The notes under the pieces are model-generated. The model was not told where the DNA came from, ran no database searches, and was given only the letters and a program-made list of their open reading frames with translations. A program made the translations under genes and the position numbers. This document shows, piece by piece, positions 33,299-41,132 of a stretch of DNA of 51,143 bases. Source of the stretch: an uncultured Eubacteriales bacterium (GTDB taxonomy: Bacteria > Bacillota > Clostridia > Christensenellales > Aristaeellaceae); contig CACXBB010000018.1 in NCBI GenBank assembly GCA_902765735.1, positions 1 to 51,143 of the forward strand, written 5' to 3'. The first letter of the stretch is position 1. Each line of letters opens with the position of its first letter.

Positions 33299-34351
33299 TC
33301 AGAACATGATGGTGATGGGCAGGCGGTTGGCCTCGATGTCCTCCTGCTTGAAGCCGAACTTCTCGCAGTTGTACTTGTCGATGGCGTCCCAGATGCCCTT
33401 GTAGGTGCCGTCGTACAGGGAGCCGGGGCCGCCCTGTGAGATGCACGGTATGAAGTACTTGCCGTCGGCGACGGACCCGCAGGTGTTGATGGCGTTCAGC
33501 GCGGCCTTCTCGCAGTCGGCGTAGGTCCAGCCGTCGAAGTCCACCTGCTTGTTGTCGATCTCGCCCATGAAGGTCATCTTGCCGCCGTACTGCCTGATCA
33601 GCTCCGGCACGTTGTTGGAGTGCATGCAGCCCTGCCACACGTCGATGCCCATCTCGATCATGATCGGCACGATGTTGGCGCAGTAGCTGTCGGAGTGGTG
33701 GATGATGAACTCCACGCCGTGGCTCTTGTAGTAGCCGTAGATCTGCTTGTAGGCGTCCAGGAAGAAGTCCTCGAACACGCTGGGACGCAGGAAGGAGTTG
33801 CGCTCGGAACCAAAGTCGTCGTGATGGAAGATGGTGTCCGGGTGCAGGTTGGAGCAGATGCCCTCGGCAAGCTCCAGCTCCCAGTCGGTGAGGTACTTGA
33901 TGAGATCGTGCATCTCATCCGGATACTCCATGTAGTTCATCAGCGCCTCTTCCATGGAGCACAGGTGATGGCTCTGCTCGAACAGGCCGGGGGCCACGAA
34001 GGTGGCCTTGAAGGCTTTGGTGCCGTCCACGGCGGCGTACATGTCCTTGCACACGTTCCACAGCTCATCCGGGAACTTGAGGCTCGGGGCGTGCACGTAG
34101 TCGCGCCAGTGCTCGATGTCCTTCACCACGATCTTGTCCGGGGTGTGCACCGGGAAGGCGCCGGGGGTGTTGCCCGGGAAGGAGTTGGTGACGCCCCAGG
34201 CGTTCACCACGTTCATGTCGCCCTTTTTCAGAAGCGGCGACGCCAGCAGGAACGGATGGAACAGCAGGGCCACGGCCTCGTACTGGTTGACGAACCGGTC
34301 CGGCTTGCCGCCCAGTATGACCTGGCGCATGTTCTCTTTCGCCGTCAGCAT
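33299..34351 (-). CDS. UroD-family corrinoid methyltransferase (probable substrate:corrinoid enzyme)
   Basis: TIM-barrel protein of the uroporphyrinogen decarboxylase/MtaA-like family, 350 residues. It is paired with a corrinoid protein, so it is a methyltransferase, not UroD. It lacks the H-x-C...C zinc signature of MtaA/MtbA: the equivalent region reads H218-H-S-D-S-Y-C224, and the later strand reads F-M-G-E264-I-D266. This pattern is found in substrate-demethylating partners of corrinoid proteins (my recollection of the family). AAAGGAGG precedes the ATG at 34351. It is transcribed from a consensus promoter at 34451-34479 with an inverted repeat in the leader. The substrate is unknown; an O-methyl compound is the usual type. 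Confidence 0.87.
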   Translation of the reverse strand: MLTAKENMRQVILGGKPDRFVNQYEAVALLFHPFLLASPLLKKGDMNVVNAWGVTNSFPGNTPGAFPVHTPDKIVVKDIEHWRDYVHAPSLKFPDELWNVCKDMYAAVDGTKAFKATFVAPGLFEQSHHLCSMEEALMNYMEYPDEMHDLIKYLTDWELELAEGICSNLHPDTIFHHDDFGSERNSFLRPSVFEDFFLDAYKQIYGYYKSHGVEFIIHHSDSYCANIVPIMIEMGIDVWQGCMHSNNVPELIRQYGGKMTFMGEIDNKQVDFDGWTYADCEKAALNAINTCGSVADGKYFIPCISQGGPGSLYDGTYKGIWDAIDKYNCEKFGFKQEDIEANRLPITIMF

Positions 34352-34393
34352 GTCGATTCGACCTCCTTTATGCCAGAATGATGATCACTCCGC

Positions 34394-34438
34394 GTTGCAC
34401 AAAAATACGCATTCACGATCCCACTTATTTTGTGCAAC
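34394..34438. promoter_or_regulatory. Long inverted repeat, candidate operator
   Basis: GTTGCACAAAA (34394-34404) and its exact inverse TTTTGTGCAAC (34428-34438), arms 11 bp perfect with partial extension, spaced by 23 bases. It lies just downstream of the minus-strand promoter between the methyltransferase gene and the divergent PucR-type gene. Confidence 0.65.
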
Positions 34439-34450
34439 TTTCTCGTGAAA

Positions 34451-34479
34451 ATACTATCATTTCCGGCCAATTCTGTCAA
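34451..34479 (-). promoter_or_regulatory. Promoter of the methyltransferase-corrinoid operon
   Basis: Minus strand perfect TTGACA (34479-34474), 17-base spacer, TAGTAT (34456-34451). Confidence 0.75.
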
Positions 34480-34529
34480 TTCTTTTGACATTCGCCGTCG
34501 AATTTTCCACACTTTATGAAAAATGGCGC

Positions 34530-34558
34530 TTTACAATCCGCATTTTTGAGGATAAAAT
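34530..34558 (+). promoter_or_regulatory. Promoter of the PucR-type regulator gene
   Basis: TTTACA (34530-34535), 17-base spacer, TAAAAT (34553-34558), giving a short leader before AGGAGGG and the ATG at 34581. Confidence 0.7.
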
Positions 34559-34580
34559 AGTGTCATAGGAGGGTGCGACG

Positions 34581-36107
34581 ATGGCAAACGACAGGCTCAT
34601 GCACATGGAACCGGATATGCGGATGCTCGCGGAAGCCCTGACGGAGGCGGGCATCGCCTGCCGCGTCGAGGGGCCGCGGGACGGTGCGCGCTTCCGGGGC
34701 GTCAGACTGTTCACCGGCCAGGCGGACCCGGAGGCGCGGCTTCTGTACCTCGTCCAGCCGGAGGACGCCGGGCGCTTCCCGCCGGGCTGTGCCTGCGCAA
34801 GTCCCGCGCACGTGAGCGGCGGGGCGTGCCTGCGCTGTCCGGAGGCGGACGTTTTCGCGCTGATGGGCGCGCTGGAGGCGCTGTTTGACCGTTACCGCCG
34901 ATGGGAGCAGCGGCTGGACGAGCTGGTCTACCGGAACGTGGCCCTCGCCGCGCTGTGTGAGTCGGGGGCGGCGCTGCTGGGCAACCCCGTGTGCGTCCAC
35001 GACGACTGGTTCGTGATGATCGCCCGGTCCCGGGAGCTGGACAAAGTGCTGCCGCCGGACACCATCATGAGCTCGGAGCGGGAATTCCTGCCCCGGATCA
35101 TCGTGGAGGACTTCACCAATGACGCGGAATACCTGGAGACCTACGCCCATCGCTCGCCCCGGATCTGGGAGGGCACCCCGGGCCAGCCGCCCTGGCTGTA
35201 CGTGAACCTGTGGGCGGGCGACGTGTACCGCGGGCGGCTGTTGGTGGTGCAGTATCACCGGGCCTTTCAGAGCGCGGACTACATGGTGGCGGAGGTGCTG
35301 GCCCAGCGGATCATGGCGCTTTTGGACCGCAAGCAGCTGGGCGTGGACCGTCCCCACCGGGGCATGGACGACATCGTGTTCGACGTGCTCTCCGGCCGCC
35401 AGCCCGAGGCCGACGAGATCACCCGGCTGATGAACTCGCTGCACTGGAACCCCCGGGACCGGGTGGTGTGCGTCCGCCTCCGGGAGCAGCGGGACGAGGG
35501 CAGCGCCATACTGGACCACGCGCTGCACAGCGGGCTGTTCCAGGCTTTTCCCCGGGGCTACATCATGTTCAACGAGCGGGAACAGTGCGTGCTTCTGAAC
35601 CTGAGCCTCGACCCCATGAGCCTCGCCATGATCCGCCACACGCTGGCCCCGATCTGCCGCGACTACTGCCTCTACGCCGGCATGTCCTCCCCCGTGGACG
35701 GGCTGCAGGAGTGGCACGTGGCCTGGGTGGAGGCCCGCGACGCCTTGAACCGGGCCTACGAGCTACGGGGCGACAAGTGGATCATGCTGTTCTCGGACTG
35801 CATTCCCGCGCTGCTGCTCAACAGCCTCCAGCCGCCGCTGCGGCCCCGGCACGTCATCGCCCCGGAGCTCACCGCCCTGATGGAGTACGACGCCAAAAAC
35901 GACACCCAGTACTTCGACACCCTGCGGGTCTTCCTGCTGGAGGAGCGCAACATCCCCCGCGCCTCCGAGAAGCTCATCATCCACCGCACCACGCTTCTGT
36001 ACCGGCTTCGCAAGATCGAGAGCCTGGTCACCCTCAACCTCGACGACCCCTGGCGGCGGCTGTATCTGATGCTCTCTTTGAAGATACTGGACGGGACGCA
36101 GGCGTAG
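34581..36107 (+). CDS. PucR/CdaR-family transcriptional regulator
   Basis: A 508-residue regulator. The N-terminal two thirds are sensory: residues 79-88 contain a Cys cluster (SGGACLRCPEAD), and a GAF-like part follows at about 120-240. The C-terminal PucR helix-turn-helix is at about 445-480 (FLLEERNIPRASEKLIIHRTTLLYRLRKIESL). It is divergent from the UroD-type methyltransferase and corrinoid protein genes with a shared 230-base control region, so it most likely regulates them in response to the substrate. AGGAGGG precedes the ATG. Confidence 0.88.
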   Translation: MANDRLMHMEPDMRMLAEALTEAGIACRVEGPRDGARFRGVRLFTGQADPEARLLYLVQPEDAGRFPPGCACASPAHVSGGACLRCPEADVFALMGALEALFDRYRRWEQRLDELVYRNVALAALCESGAALLGNPVCVHDDWFVMIARSRELDKVLPPDTIMSSEREFLPRIIVEDFTNDAEYLETYAHRSPRIWEGTPGQPPWLYVNLWAGDVYRGRLLVVQYHRAFQSADYMVAEVLAQRIMALLDRKQLGVDRPHRGMDDIVFDVLSGRQPEADEITRLMNSLHWNPRDRVVCVRLREQRDEGSAILDHALHSGLFQAFPRGYIMFNEREQCVLLNLSLDPMSLAMIRHTLAPICRDYCLYAGMSSPVDGLQEWHVAWVEARDALNRAYELRGDKWIMLFSDCIPALLLNSLQPPLRPRHVIAPELTALMEYDAKNDTQYFDTLRVFLLEERNIPRASEKLIIHRTTLLYRLRKIESLVTLNLDDPWRRLYLMLSLKILDGTQA

Positions 36108-36120
36108 AGATAAAACGAAC

Positions 36121-36250
36121 GGGGCTGTCTCAAAACGAACCGACGCCGCGCAATTCACTGTAGGGGCGGCATTCATGCCGCCCGCGGACGCCATGAATGG
36201 CGTCCCTACGAATGGATCGCAATGTTTTTTCGTCGTTTTGAGACAGCCCC
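36121..36250. repeat. Family A element, copy 5
   Basis: Perfect 18-bp ends GGGGCTGTCTCAAAACGA and its inverse; inner palindromes GGGGCGGCATTCATGCCGCCC and GGACGCCATGAATGGCGTCC, in reversed order relative to copies 2 and 3. It lies between two convergent genes. Confidence 0.85.
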
Positions 36251-36277
36251 GTCGCAGCGCGTCTCCCGGTTCTTCGG

Positions 36278-36967
36278 TCAGTCCTTCCTCTTGGACATGA
36301 TCTCCAGTATGCGCAGGAACAGGTTGATGATGTCCAGATACAGGTTGGCCGCCAGGTCGATGGCGTTGTTCACAGTGCGGGCGCAGGTGTTGGCCAGGGC
36401 CCAGTCGTAGCCGATGAACAGCGAGAAGATCGCGACGAACACCCACTCGTAAACGGAGCTGTGGGTGCGGAAGATCAGCGTGGTCACCAGCTCGGCGGCG
36501 ATGGCGATCAGCAGCCCCACGCCCAGCGCGCTGCCCATGCTCAGGAAGAAGCCGGGGAACACGGTGGCCAGGATCATGAAGGACAGCGTGACGATGGCGG
36601 TGACCAGCACCGCGGACTTCACAATGCTCACCGGCACGCCCGTGACGCAGGCGCACACCACCACGCCGATGGGCAGCGCGATCAGGTTGTAGCCGATGAA
36701 GCTCAATACCGGGCTATCCTTGCTCAGCAGCACGCTGCCGGCGATGACCATCACAAAGTAGCCCACCAGGAACAAAAGCGGATTGACGCTGACCATCATC
36801 TGGCTGATCTGCGCGCCGAACAGCGCCACCATCAGGTAGTTGAGCACAAAGCCCCACAGCAGCACGCCGCCGATGATCAGATTGAAGCCGCGCTCCGAGA
36901 TCTCCACCTCGCCCGCCTTCAGATAGCGTCTTTCTTCATATAATTTTGCGGAATTTCCGATTGCCAT
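36278..36967 (-). CDS. Bax inhibitor-1/YccA-family membrane protein
   Basis: A seven-helix membrane protein of the BI-1 (TMBIM) family, 229 residues. ERGFNLIIGGVLLWGFVLNYLM opens the first helix near residue 25, and the C-terminal SLFIGYDWALANTCA and YLDIINLFLRILEIM match the family, including the late Asp-containing helix. Bacterial homologues behave as pH-sensitive calcium leaks. GGGAGG precedes the ATG. It stands alone, divergent from ddl. Confidence 0.92.
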   Translation of the reverse strand: MAIGNSAKLYEERRYLKAGEVEISERGFNLIIGGVLLWGFVLNYLMVALFGAQISQMMVSVNPLLFLVGYFVMVIAGSVLLSKDSPVLSFIGYNLIALPIGVVVCACVTGVPVSIVKSAVLVTAIVTLSFMILATVFPGFFLSMGSALGVGLLIAIAAELVTTLIFRTHSSVYEWVFVAIFSLFIGYDWALANTCARTVNNAIDLAANLYLDIINLFLRILEIMSKRKD

Positions 36968-37117
36968 GGTTGTAACCTCCCTTCAAGACGTCATCATAAC
37001 AGCAAATCATTAACTGAGTATTACAAAACCATGTGTTTGCGGTCAAATCCGGCGCATACGCTGGTAAAGCGAACTGTTAAATGTGTTTCGGACGGAAAAC
37101 GCAACGGATATTTAGCA

Positions 37118-37146
37118 TTGGCGTGTTAGAATATATTCTGTATAAG
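37118..37146 (+). promoter_or_regulatory. Candidate promoter of ddl-murF
   Basis: TTGGCG (37118-37123), 17-base spacer, TATAAG (37141-37146). Confidence 0.6.
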
Positions 37147-37168
37147 CATGTGAAAGGCGGAAAAACCG

Positions 37169-38218
37169 ATGAAAATAGTGGTACTCTGCGGCGGGCTGAG
37201 CATGGAGCGCAACGTCTCCATCACCAGCGGCACGCTGATTTGCCGGGCCCTGCGGGAGATGGGACATAAGGCCGTGCTCGTGGACATGTTCTACGGGCTG
37301 GAGGACATCGACACCCCGATCGATCGTCTGTTTGACGAGTTGCCGCCGCTTAAGGACGCCCAGGTGGGCAGTCTGGAGCCCGATCTCAGGGCGGTCGTCG
37401 CCTCCCGGAAGTGGAAAAGCCCCAGCAAGGTCGGCAAGGGCGTGTTCGAGCTGTGCGCGCTCTCGGACGTGGTGTTCCTGGGGCTGCACGGCGCCTGCGG
37501 CGAGGACGGGCGCATCCAGGCGGCCTTCGACCTGATGGGCATCCCCTACACCGGCTCGGGCTATCTGGGCAGCGCCATCGCCATGGACAAGAACCTCACC
37601 AAGAAGCTGGCCGCCGCTGCGGGGATCCGCACGCCCCGCTGGCAGATGGTGTACTACGACCGGGGCGACTCGCTGATGCAGGCGTCCTCCGTGGGGCTGC
37701 CCTGCGTGGTGAAGCCCGTGGACAGCGGCTCCTCCATCGGCGTGGCCATCGCCAACACCCCCGACGAGCTCTCGGCGGCGCTGGAGATGAACCGCCCGCT
37801 GGGGCGGTGCATCGTGGAGCAGTACATCAAGGGCCGGGAGATCGACGTGGGCGTTTTGAAGGGCGAGGCCCTGCCGTCCATTGAGATCCGGCCGAAGCAC
37901 GGCTTCTACGACTACGTGAACAAGTACCAGGCCGGGGCCACGGTGGAGCTGTGTCCCTCCCCCATCGAGCCCGCCATCGAAAAGGAGCTGCGGCGCATGG
38001 CGGAAAAGGTGCACGCGCTGCTGGGCCTTGAGGGGTATTCGCGCTCTGACTATATGGTGGATGAGAACAACGACGTGTACTTCATCGAGATGAACACCCT
38101 GCCGGGCATGACCCCCACCAGCCTGATGCCCCAGGAGGCCGCCGCGGTGGGCATCGACTACAAGGCGCTGTGCCAGTCCATACTGGACGACGCGCTGGAG
38201 AGGAGCAAGGACGCATGA
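37169..38218 (+). CDS. ddl: D-alanine--D-alanine ligase
   Basis: ATP-grasp ligase making the D-Ala-D-Ala dipeptide of peptidoglycan, 349 residues. Motifs are LHGACGEDGRIQ near residue 110, YTGSGYLGSAIAMDK near 128, KPVDSGSSIGV near 185 and EMNTLPGMTPTSLMP near 310. The omega-loop reads KHGFYDYVNKY, the Tyr-containing form typical of D-Ala-D-Ala rather than D-lactate ligases, so intrinsic vancomycin resistance is not indicated here. AAAGGCGG precedes the ATG. Its stop overlaps the murF start (ATGA). Confidence 0.96.
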   Translation: MKIVVLCGGLSMERNVSITSGTLICRALREMGHKAVLVDMFYGLEDIDTPIDRLFDELPPLKDAQVGSLEPDLRAVVASRKWKSPSKVGKGVFELCALSDVVFLGLHGACGEDGRIQAAFDLMGIPYTGSGYLGSAIAMDKNLTKKLAAAAGIRTPRWQMVYYDRGDSLMQASSVGLPCVVKPVDSGSSIGVAIANTPDELSAALEMNRPLGRCIVEQYIKGREIDVGVLKGEALPSIEIRPKHGFYDYVNKYQAGATVELCPSPIEPAIEKELRRMAEKVHALLGLEGYSRSDYMVDENNDVYFIEMNTLPGMTPTSLMPQEAAAVGIDYKALCQSILDDALERSKDA

Positions 38219-39573
38219 AGCCCTTTTATGTGAAGGACGCCGTGGCCGCCTGCGGGGGCCGCTATGTGGGGCCGGAGGCGGGGCTCACGCGCGAGGTGCG
38301 CTTCGTGACCAGCGACAGCCGCACCGCCGAGGCGGGCGCGCTGTTCGTGGCCTTCAAGGGCGAGCGCGTGGACGGACACCGCTTCATGGCCGACTGCCTC
38401 AGTAAGGGCGCGGCGTGCTGCGTGTCCGAGCGGGAGCCCGCCGACGCATCGGAGACCCCCTGCATCGTGGTGGACTCGTCGCTTCGGGCCATCGGGGCCA
38501 TCGCGGCGTGGCATCGCGGCCGGTTCGACATCCCCGTGATCGGCGTCACCGGGTCGGTGGGCAAGACCACCACCAAGGAGATGATCGCCGCGGTGCTGTC
38601 CGTGCGGTTCAACACCCACCGCACCGAGAAGAACTTCAACAACGAGCTGGGCGTGCCGTGGACGCTCCTCAGGCTGGACGGCGAAAACCAGGTGTCCGTG
38701 GTGGAGATGGGCATCAACCGCTTTGGCGAGATGCGCCGCCTGACCCATATGGTGCGCCCCACCATCGCGGTGTTCACCGTGATCGGCGACGCGCACCTGG
38801 AGTTCCTGGGCGACCGGCCCGGGGTGCTGCGGGCCAAGGGCGAGATCTTCGAGGGTATGGACGCAGGCGGCCTGGCCGTTTTAAACGGCGACGACCCGCT
38901 GCTTCAAGCGTGCCACCCCGACATGCGCCGGGTCACCTACGGCAAGGACCCGTCAAACGACGTGTGGGCGGATGACATACGCTTCGACGGCGTGCACGGC
39001 CTGCGGTTCACCGTGCATCATCCGGAAGGTTCTTTTGAGGCGGAGATCGCCGAGTACGGCGCCCACCTGGTTTACGCGGCGCTGGCGGCGGCGGCGGTGG
39101 GCATGGCGCTGGGCATGCGCCCCGAGGAGATCGCCGAGGGCTTTAAACGCTACAGGACCGTGGGCAACCGCGCACGGGTGATCGACGCCGGCGGGCTCAA
39201 GATCGTCAGCGACTGCTACAATGCCAACCCCAACTCCATGCGCGCCGCCATCGACTCCCTGGCGGGCATCGAGGGCCGCAAGGTCGCCATACTGGGCGAC
39301 ATGCTGGAGTTGGGCGACGCCTCCGAGGCGCTGCACCGCGGCGTCGGCGAATACGCCGCGAAGGGCGGGGTCGATCTGGTGATCGGCTGCGGCAAACTGG
39401 CGAAGGCCGTCGCAGAGGGCGCGGAGGACGCGGGCGCAAGGGCGCTCTACTACGCCGACAGGGACGCCCTCATCGCCGATCTGCCGAAAATCGTCCGGCC
39501 CGGCGACGTCGTGCTCGTCAAGGCCTCGCACAGCCTCGCGTTTGAGAGGATCGTGGAGGCGTTGGAGAAATAG
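38215..39573 (+). CDS. murF: UDP-MurNAc-tripeptide--D-Ala-D-Ala ligase MurF
   Basis: Adds D-Ala-D-Ala to the UDP-MurNAc-tripeptide in the cytoplasm, 452 residues. The Mur ligase fold has TSDSRTAEAGALFVAFKGERVDGH near residue 32, the ATP loop GVTGSVGKTTTKE at 110-122, FNNELGVPWTLL near 145, MGINRFGEMRRLT near 170 and SDCYNANPNSMRAAI near 330. The ATG at 38215 lies within the ddl stop, the normal coupled ddl-murF order. No mraY or other dcw gene follows; a repeat cluster does. Confidence 0.96.
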   Translation: MKPFYVKDAVAACGGRYVGPEAGLTREVRFVTSDSRTAEAGALFVAFKGERVDGHRFMADCLSKGAACCVSEREPADASETPCIVVDSSLRAIGAIAAWHRGRFDIPVIGVTGSVGKTTTKEMIAAVLSVRFNTHRTEKNFNNELGVPWTLLRLDGENQVSVVEMGINRFGEMRRLTHMVRPTIAVFTVIGDAHLEFLGDRPGVLRAKGEIFEGMDAGGLAVLNGDDPLLQACHPDMRRVTYGKDPSNDVWADDIRFDGVHGLRFTVHHPEGSFEAEIAEYGAHLVYAALAAAAVGMALGMRPEEIAEGFKRYRTVGNRARVIDAGGLKIVSDCYNANPNSMRAAIDSLAGIEGRKVAILGDMLELGDASEALHRGVGEYAAKGGVDLVIGCGKLAKAVAEGAEDAGARALYYADRDALIADLPKIVRPGDVVLVKASHSLAFERIVEALEK

Positions 39574-39586
39574 GGAACAGGGACAA

Positions 39587-39732
39587 GAGTGTGTTTCTAA
39601 ATGCCGGGAGATGCAGTTTCGAGCGGATTTGGCTGCATTTCAAGGCGATTTTCCGCAGGCTTAGTGGGGCTAAGTCAAGGGAAACAGCCAAAGACGCCGA
39701 AAATGCGCTTCAGGCATTTTAGAAACACACTC
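39587..39732. repeat. Complete family B MITE-like element
   Basis: A 146-base element with inverted ends GAGTGTGTTTCTAAATGCC and GGCATTTTAGAAACACACTC (one-base indel). It sits between two GGGAACA heptamer blocks, as if inserted into that array. The right half recurs at 25-98. Confidence 0.8.
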
Positions 39733-39831
39733 AAGGGAACAGGGAACAGGAAAAGCTCCTGCCGGGTTCGTGTACAGCGATTGCTTCACAACGCGGCAGC
39801 CACTATTCCTGTTCCCTGTTCCCTGTTCCCT
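39733..39831. repeat. Inverted pair of GGGAACA heptamer arrays
   Basis: GGGAACAGGGAACAGG at the left and CCTGTTCCCTGTTCCCTGTT at the right flank a 50-base core. The right array is preceded by CGCGGCAGCCACTATT, the same boundary sequence, inverted, as at 27404-27420. The array runs up to the end of the AraC gene. Confidence 0.8.
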
Positions 39832-40737
39832 CTACTCCTCCCGTATCCTCCTCCCCCCATGCTTCTTCTGATACAGCACGCTCCCCGTCCGATACGCCAT
39901 GGGGGTAACGCCCTTTATCGCCTTGAAGCGCTGTATGAAGTGGGAGATATCGCAAAAGCCCAGCTCCTGGGCGATGCGCTCCACGGGCCAGGCGGTGGTC
40001 TCCAGCAGGTAGCTGGCGTGGCTGACCTTGCGGTTCATGACGTACTTGGAGTAGGTGGTGCCCATCATGCGGGAGAAGAAGCTGGAGAAGTAGGCGGGAT
40101 GGTAGCCGAAGGCCTGGGAGATCTCCGTGAGGCTGAGGCGGCGCTCGATGTTGTCGTCGATATACTTGAGGATGTCGTGGTTGACCGAGCGCCCGCCGGA
40201 CTCGATCTCCACCCGCTTGCACAGCGTCATGAGGATCTCGTAGAGCTTGAGGCTGATGCCCGGGCCCATGTGGGAGGGCTGGTAGAGTATGGAGGTGCAG
40301 ATGTTCATCACGTCCACGAAGGTGCTGCCCTCGTAGATCGGCCCGCCCACGTCCAGCACGTGGGTGGTCAGCTGGGCGGAATTGCCCCCGCCGTACTCCA
40401 CCCACACCAGCCCCATGGGGTCCTTGGGGTCGGAGGAGTACAGGTGCCCCTCGTTGGGCGCCAGCACGAACGCCTGGCCCGCATGCACGTTGTACATGTG
40501 CCCGCGGCAGGACACGCTGCCCTTCCCGTGGAAGCAGCAGTGGATCAGGCTGTAGCGGTAGGCGTCGTCCCGGGAGATCACGAAGTCCGTCGGGGTCTTG
40601 AGCACGATGCCCGCCCGGTTGACCTGCATGTACAGCGCGTTCAGGTCCACCGGCTTGGAGGATATGTAGTAATCGTCGTGGGGCACGGTGCCCACGATGT
40701 CGTGTTCGAGATCGTCCGCGTAGTAGTTGCGCTTCAT
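39832..40737 (-). CDS. AraC-family transcriptional regulator
   Basis: A 301-residue sugar-responsive regulator. N-terminal cupin-type sensor (about residues 30-130; HCCFHGKGSVSCRGHMYNVHAGQAFVLAPNEGHLY) and two C-terminal helix-turn-helix motifs at about 195-290 (LSLTEISQAFGYHPAYFSSFFSRMMG and WPVERIAQELGFCDISHFIQRFKAIKGVTP). GGAGGACACACCC precedes the ATG. It diverges from the ABC importer and so probably activates that operon on sensing its sugar. Confidence 0.92.
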   Translation of the reverse strand: MKRNYYADDLEHDIVGTVPHDDYYISSKPVDLNALYMQVNRAGIVLKTPTDFVISRDDAYRYSLIHCCFHGKGSVSCRGHMYNVHAGQAFVLAPNEGHLYSSDPKDPMGLVWVEYGGGNSAQLTTHVLDVGGPIYEGSTFVDVMNICTSILYQPSHMGPGISLKLYEILMTLCKRVEIESGGRSVNHDILKYIDDNIERRLSLTEISQAFGYHPAYFSSFFSRMMGTTYSKYVMNRKVSHASYLLETTAWPVERIAQELGFCDISHFIQRFKAIKGVTPMAYRTGSVLYQKKHGGRRIREE

Positions 40738-40777
40738 GGGTGTGTCCTCCGCAGTCCGTTGAATTGCCTACATCAAA

Positions 40778-40806
40778 ATTATACAGCATAATATTTTGTT
40801 TGTCTA
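40778..40806 (-). promoter_or_regulatory. Promoter of the AraC-family gene
   Basis: Minus strand TAGACA (40806-40801), 17-base spacer, TATAAT (40783-40778). Confidence 0.8.
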
Positions 40807-40960
40807 CCATTAGTTATGATTGGTCCGAATAATTTTACGCCGCCATAAAGCGACATTCTCAAAAAACAGTTAAATTATACAAATAGTCCGGCGCATAACA
40901 GCAAGGGATATTGTTTATTTAAGATTGCCCGCCGCACTCCCGTCTTCCACACCGTTGAAG

Positions 40961-40990
40961 TTGACAACAGCGCCGAAATCATAACATATT
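40961..40990 (+). promoter_or_regulatory. Possible promoter of the importer operon
   Basis: Perfect TTGACA (40961-40966), 18-base spacer, weak CATATT (40985-40990), as expected for an activator-dependent promoter. Confidence 0.4.
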
Positions 40991-41082
40991 AAAAATATAC
41001 AGTTTTATCTTTGAAACATCAATAGCAATCGTGACATTGATTTGATATGATAATTTTAACGTTACCGCCTGTTGTGAAGATG

Positions 41083-41110
41083 ATCCTCCCCGGCGCGGGA
41101 GGATTATTAT
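41083..41110 (+). promoter_or_regulatory. Leader hairpin before the binding-protein gene
   Basis: An 8-bp perfect stem ATCCTCCC/GGGAGGAT with a six-base loop and TATTAT after it, ending 15 bases before the GAGGAGG ribosome-binding site. Could be an attenuator or a 5' stabilising hairpin. Confidence 0.45.
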
Positions 41111-41132
41111 AAAAACCGAGGAGGAAATCGTC

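Larger units (their letters stand above)
40738..41132. promoter_or_regulatory. Divergent control region between araC-type gene and sugar importer
   Basis: No gene is seen in this AT-rich 395-base gap. It contains the regulator's promoter (40778-40806, minus strand), a possible importer promoter (40961-40990), and a hairpin at 41083-41104 in the importer leader. AraC sites are expected here, but I could not pick them out with confidence. Confidence 0.6.

Noticed and set aside
33299-34351. Heme-pathway uroporphyrinogen decarboxylase (also considered for 46037-47083)
   Set aside because: Neighbouring corrinoid protein, MeTr and RACo genes, and the zinc signature in the second copy, fit methyltransferases; no other heme genes are present.
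36121-36250. Small coding genes inside family A elements (peptides with PPADAMNGV-like stretches recur)
   Set aside because: The peptides are translations of the inner palindromes and lack start sites and conservation beyond the DNA repeat.
37169-38218. Vancomycin-resistance type D-Ala-D-Lac ligase
   Set aside because: The omega-loop has the FYDYVNKY form of D-Ala-D-Ala ligases, and no vanH or vanX is adjacent.
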